A stretch of DNA of 64,000 nucleotides, from assembly GCF_015390235.1 (NCBI RefSeq), contig NZ_VUOH01000004.1, forward strand, positions 310,001-374,000. Reading direction: 5' to 3'. Positions 62,045-64,000 of this stretch are shown one piece after another; within the stretch, counting starts at the first letter, position 1, and every line of letters starts with the position of its first letter. Under the pieces are notes generated by a model that ran no database searches, was not told the origin of the DNA, and saw only the letters and a program-made list of their open reading frames with translations. The translations under genes and the position numbers were made by a program. This DNA comes from Quadrisphaera sp. INWT6. Its GTDB lineage: Bacteria > Actinomycetota > Actinomycetes > Actinomycetales > Quadrisphaeraceae.

Positions 62045-64000
62045 GGGGTGTTCCGCCCGTCGGTCGGCTCGGACTCCAGGTCGGCGCCGCCCCGGGGGAC
62101 GGCACGTCGTCGTCGGTGGGCAGCCCCGCCGCGGCGCGGCGCGCCGCGACGTACTCGACCAGCGCCGGGCCGCGCGGACGCCGCCCCGGCACGACGTCGC
62201 AGGCGCCGACCTTGTCCTGGATGTGCGTGTTGGGGTCGAGCAGGATCTCCACCAGCTCGTTCGCCGCGTCGCCGCGGCTGATGCCGTTCGGGCCCCAGTG
62301 CCAGGGGATGCCCACCTGGTGCACGACCTGCACCTGGCCGCCGTCGTCGCCCGCGCCGGGAAGCCGCAGCGGCCTGATGCGCGGCGTCACCATCACGCGC
62401 GCCTCGATGGCGCTGCGCGGCGTGACGACCGTCGCCCAGCCCTGGTGCTCCAGGCCGCGCTCGCGCGCCAGCTCGGCGGAGACCTCGATGAACATCTCCG
62501 GCTGCAGCTCCGACAGGTACGGCAGCGTGCGGCTCATGCCGCCCGCCGTGTGGTGCTCGGTGAGCCGGTAGGTGGTGAACACGAAGGGGTAGACGTCCGA
62601 GCGCGTCGGCACCCCGCGGTTGCCGGGCCGGGGGAAGGCCCGGCGCGCCGGGTTGTAGACCCGGTTCGGGTGGAGCGGGTTGCCCACGGGCGACTCCGCG
62701 CCCTCGTAGTGCGTGGGCAGCGGCCCGTCGACCACGCCGGACGGCGCGAACAGCCACGCCTTGCCGTCGGCCTGCATGATGAACGGGTCGCGGCCGGCGA
62801 TGGCCGCCGGGCCCTTCGAGCCCGCGGGCGGCACGTACGACGGCGGCTTGGTGGCCTCGAAGTCGGGCACGTCGTGTCCGACCCAGCGCCCTGCACCGCC
62901 GTCAGCCTCGGCGTCCCACCAGATGAGCGCTTTGCGCTCGCTCCACGGCTTGCCGTCCGGGTCCGCCGAGGCGCGGTTGTACAGCTGTCGGCGGTTCATC
63001 GGCCACGCCCAGCCCCACTCGGCGGCGGTCCAGTCCTGCTCGGACCCGGGCCTGCGGCGCGCGGTCTGGTTGACCTCGTCGGCGTACGCGCCGCAGTAGA
63101 TCCAGCAGCCCGAGCGCGTGGTGCCGTCGGACTTGAGCTCCGTGTAGGACGACAGCGCCCGGTCGACGAGGTTCCCGTCGTCGTCGAGGTGGGTCTCGGT
63201 GCCGCTGATCTCGCGCAGCACGGCCTCGCCGTCCGGCTCCCAGCTCAGCGGGTCCGAGGCGGGGCCGAACTCGTCCTCGTGCACCGGGTAGTCCCAGGTG
63301 AGGTCGAGCAGCGGCCGGTCGCGCGGGTCGGTCGACGCCGCGAGCTTCTCCCGCAGGATCCGCCCCAGCTGCCAGTAGAACCACAGCTCGCTGCGCGACT
63401 CGCCCGGCGGCGACACCGCCTGGTGGCGCCACTGCAGCAGCCGCTGGGTCTGCGTGAACGTGCCGGCCTTCTCCACGTGGCTCGCCGCGGGGAGGAAGAA
63501 CACCTCGGTGTCGATGTCCTCCGTGCGCAGCTCGCCGGTCTCGATCTCCGGCCCGTCCTTCCAGAACGTGGCCGACTCGATCATCTGCAGGTCGCGGACC
63601 ACCAGCCACTTCAGGTTGGCCATGCCCAGGCGCTGCAGGCGGGCGTTCGCGGAGCCCACCGCCGGGTTCTGCCCCAGCAGGAAGTACCCGTCGACCTTCC
63701 CGTCGACCATGTCCATCACGGTGCGGTACGTGCCGTGGTCGCCGGAGATCTTGGGCAGGTAGCTGAACGCGAAGTCGTTCTCGGGCTGCGCCGCGTCGCC
63801 CCACCACGACTTCAGCAGGCTCACCGAGTAGTCGCGCATGTTGCCCCAGAACCCGGCGAGGTCCTCGGAGGAGCCGACGTAGGAGTCGACGTCGTCCTGC
63901 CCGACCTTCGGCATCGGCAGGTAGCCCGACCACAGGTTGAACAGCGTCGGGATGTCGGTGGAGCCCTGGATGCTCGCGTGCCCGCGCAGCGCCAGGATCC
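62041..64000 (-). CDS. Formate dehydrogenase catalytic subunit, C-terminal part (edge; one frameshift)
   Basis: The last 650 or so residues of a molybdo/tungsto-bis-MGD formate dehydrogenase; the 5' part lies beyond 64000. DGYFLLGQNPAVGSANARLQRLGMANLKWLVVRD and the C-terminal cofactor domain (FIEVSAELARERGLEHQGWATVVTPR, VHQVGIPWHWGPNGISRGDAANELV) identify the family (FdnG/FdoG-like). Next to selA, selB, selC and selD it very likely contains selenocysteine, but the UGA would be upstream of this window. One base is missing in the G-run at 62094-62098; restored, the end reads RGGADLESEPTDGRNTP with TGA at 62041-62043 overlapping the next ATG. Confidence 0.9.

Noticed and set aside
62041-64000. 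In-frame selenocysteine UGA within the visible formate dehydrogenase
   Set aside because: No in-frame TGA occurs before the repaired stop; the expected position is in the N-terminal part beyond the window.

Overview
The window is very GC-rich DNA (coding third positions almost all G or C) with GTG as a frequent start codon, ATGA/GTGA gene overlaps and many apparently leaderless genes. This fits a high-GC actinobacterium. The gene content (phytochrome-linked SpoIIE phosphatase, DUF1206, DUF222-HNH, GGDEF proteins, selenocysteine formate dehydrogenase) is compatible with a Kineococcus/Quadrisphaera-like member of Kineosporiales, but the taxon is an inference. No phage, insertion sequence, CRISPR array or rRNA was seen; the only RNA gene is tRNA-Sec.

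Layout. 0-4.4 kb: GH51 arabinofuranosidase, a MazF/PemK-like protein, an unknown protein and an aldo/keto reductase. 4.4-4.8 kb: a gene-free stretch holding an array of eight 33-bp direct repeats. 4.8-9.8 kb: HD protein, LysR regulator with divergent racemase and alcohol dehydrogenase, DksA/TraR-like zinc protein, HIT protein, STAS protein and DUF1905 protein. 9.8-15 kb: RecQ-type helicase, dienelactone hydrolase and oligopeptidase B. 15-18 kb: bacteriophytochrome-SpoIIE phosphatase, divergent from an RsbW-like kinase. 18-25 kb: OsmC, formamidase, nitroreductase, two DUF1206 proteins, GDPD and M3 peptidase. 25-34 kb: HrpA helicase, a second SpoIIE phosphatase, a 50-aa protein, a VOC protein, an SOS-type HNH protein and a sirtuin. 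34-41 kb: a fatty-acid degradation locus (TetR and acyl-CoA oxidase facing thiolase, FabG-like reductase and MaoC). 41-45 kb: formaldehyde dehydrogenase, MFS exporter, Nei-type glycosylase and a phosphoribosyltransferase. 45-53 kb: three tandem GGDEF/degenerate-EAL paralogues. 53-64 kb: a selenium island with selB, selA, selC and selD, next to a three-subunit formate dehydrogenase whose catalytic subunit runs off the right edge.

How the genes work together. SelA, SelB, SelD and tRNA-Sec are all present beside a formate dehydrogenase of the type that normally carries selenocysteine. The glutathione-independent formaldehyde dehydrogenase at 41.3 kb would supply formate to it. One STAS protein, one RsbW-like kinase and two SpoIIE phosphatases are the parts of a partner-switching network; one phosphatase is fused to a complete phytochrome photosensory core, so red light is a likely input. 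The beta-oxidation operons face each other across a shared palindromic operator region.

Sequence quality. Ten single-base frame disruptions break seven otherwise intact genes. Nine lie between 34.3 and 43.4 kb and one at 62.09 kb, and most fall at short G/C runs. The protein on both sides of each break is well conserved, so sequencing or assembly error is more likely than decay. For these genes I give the span of the intended gene and state where the frame changes.
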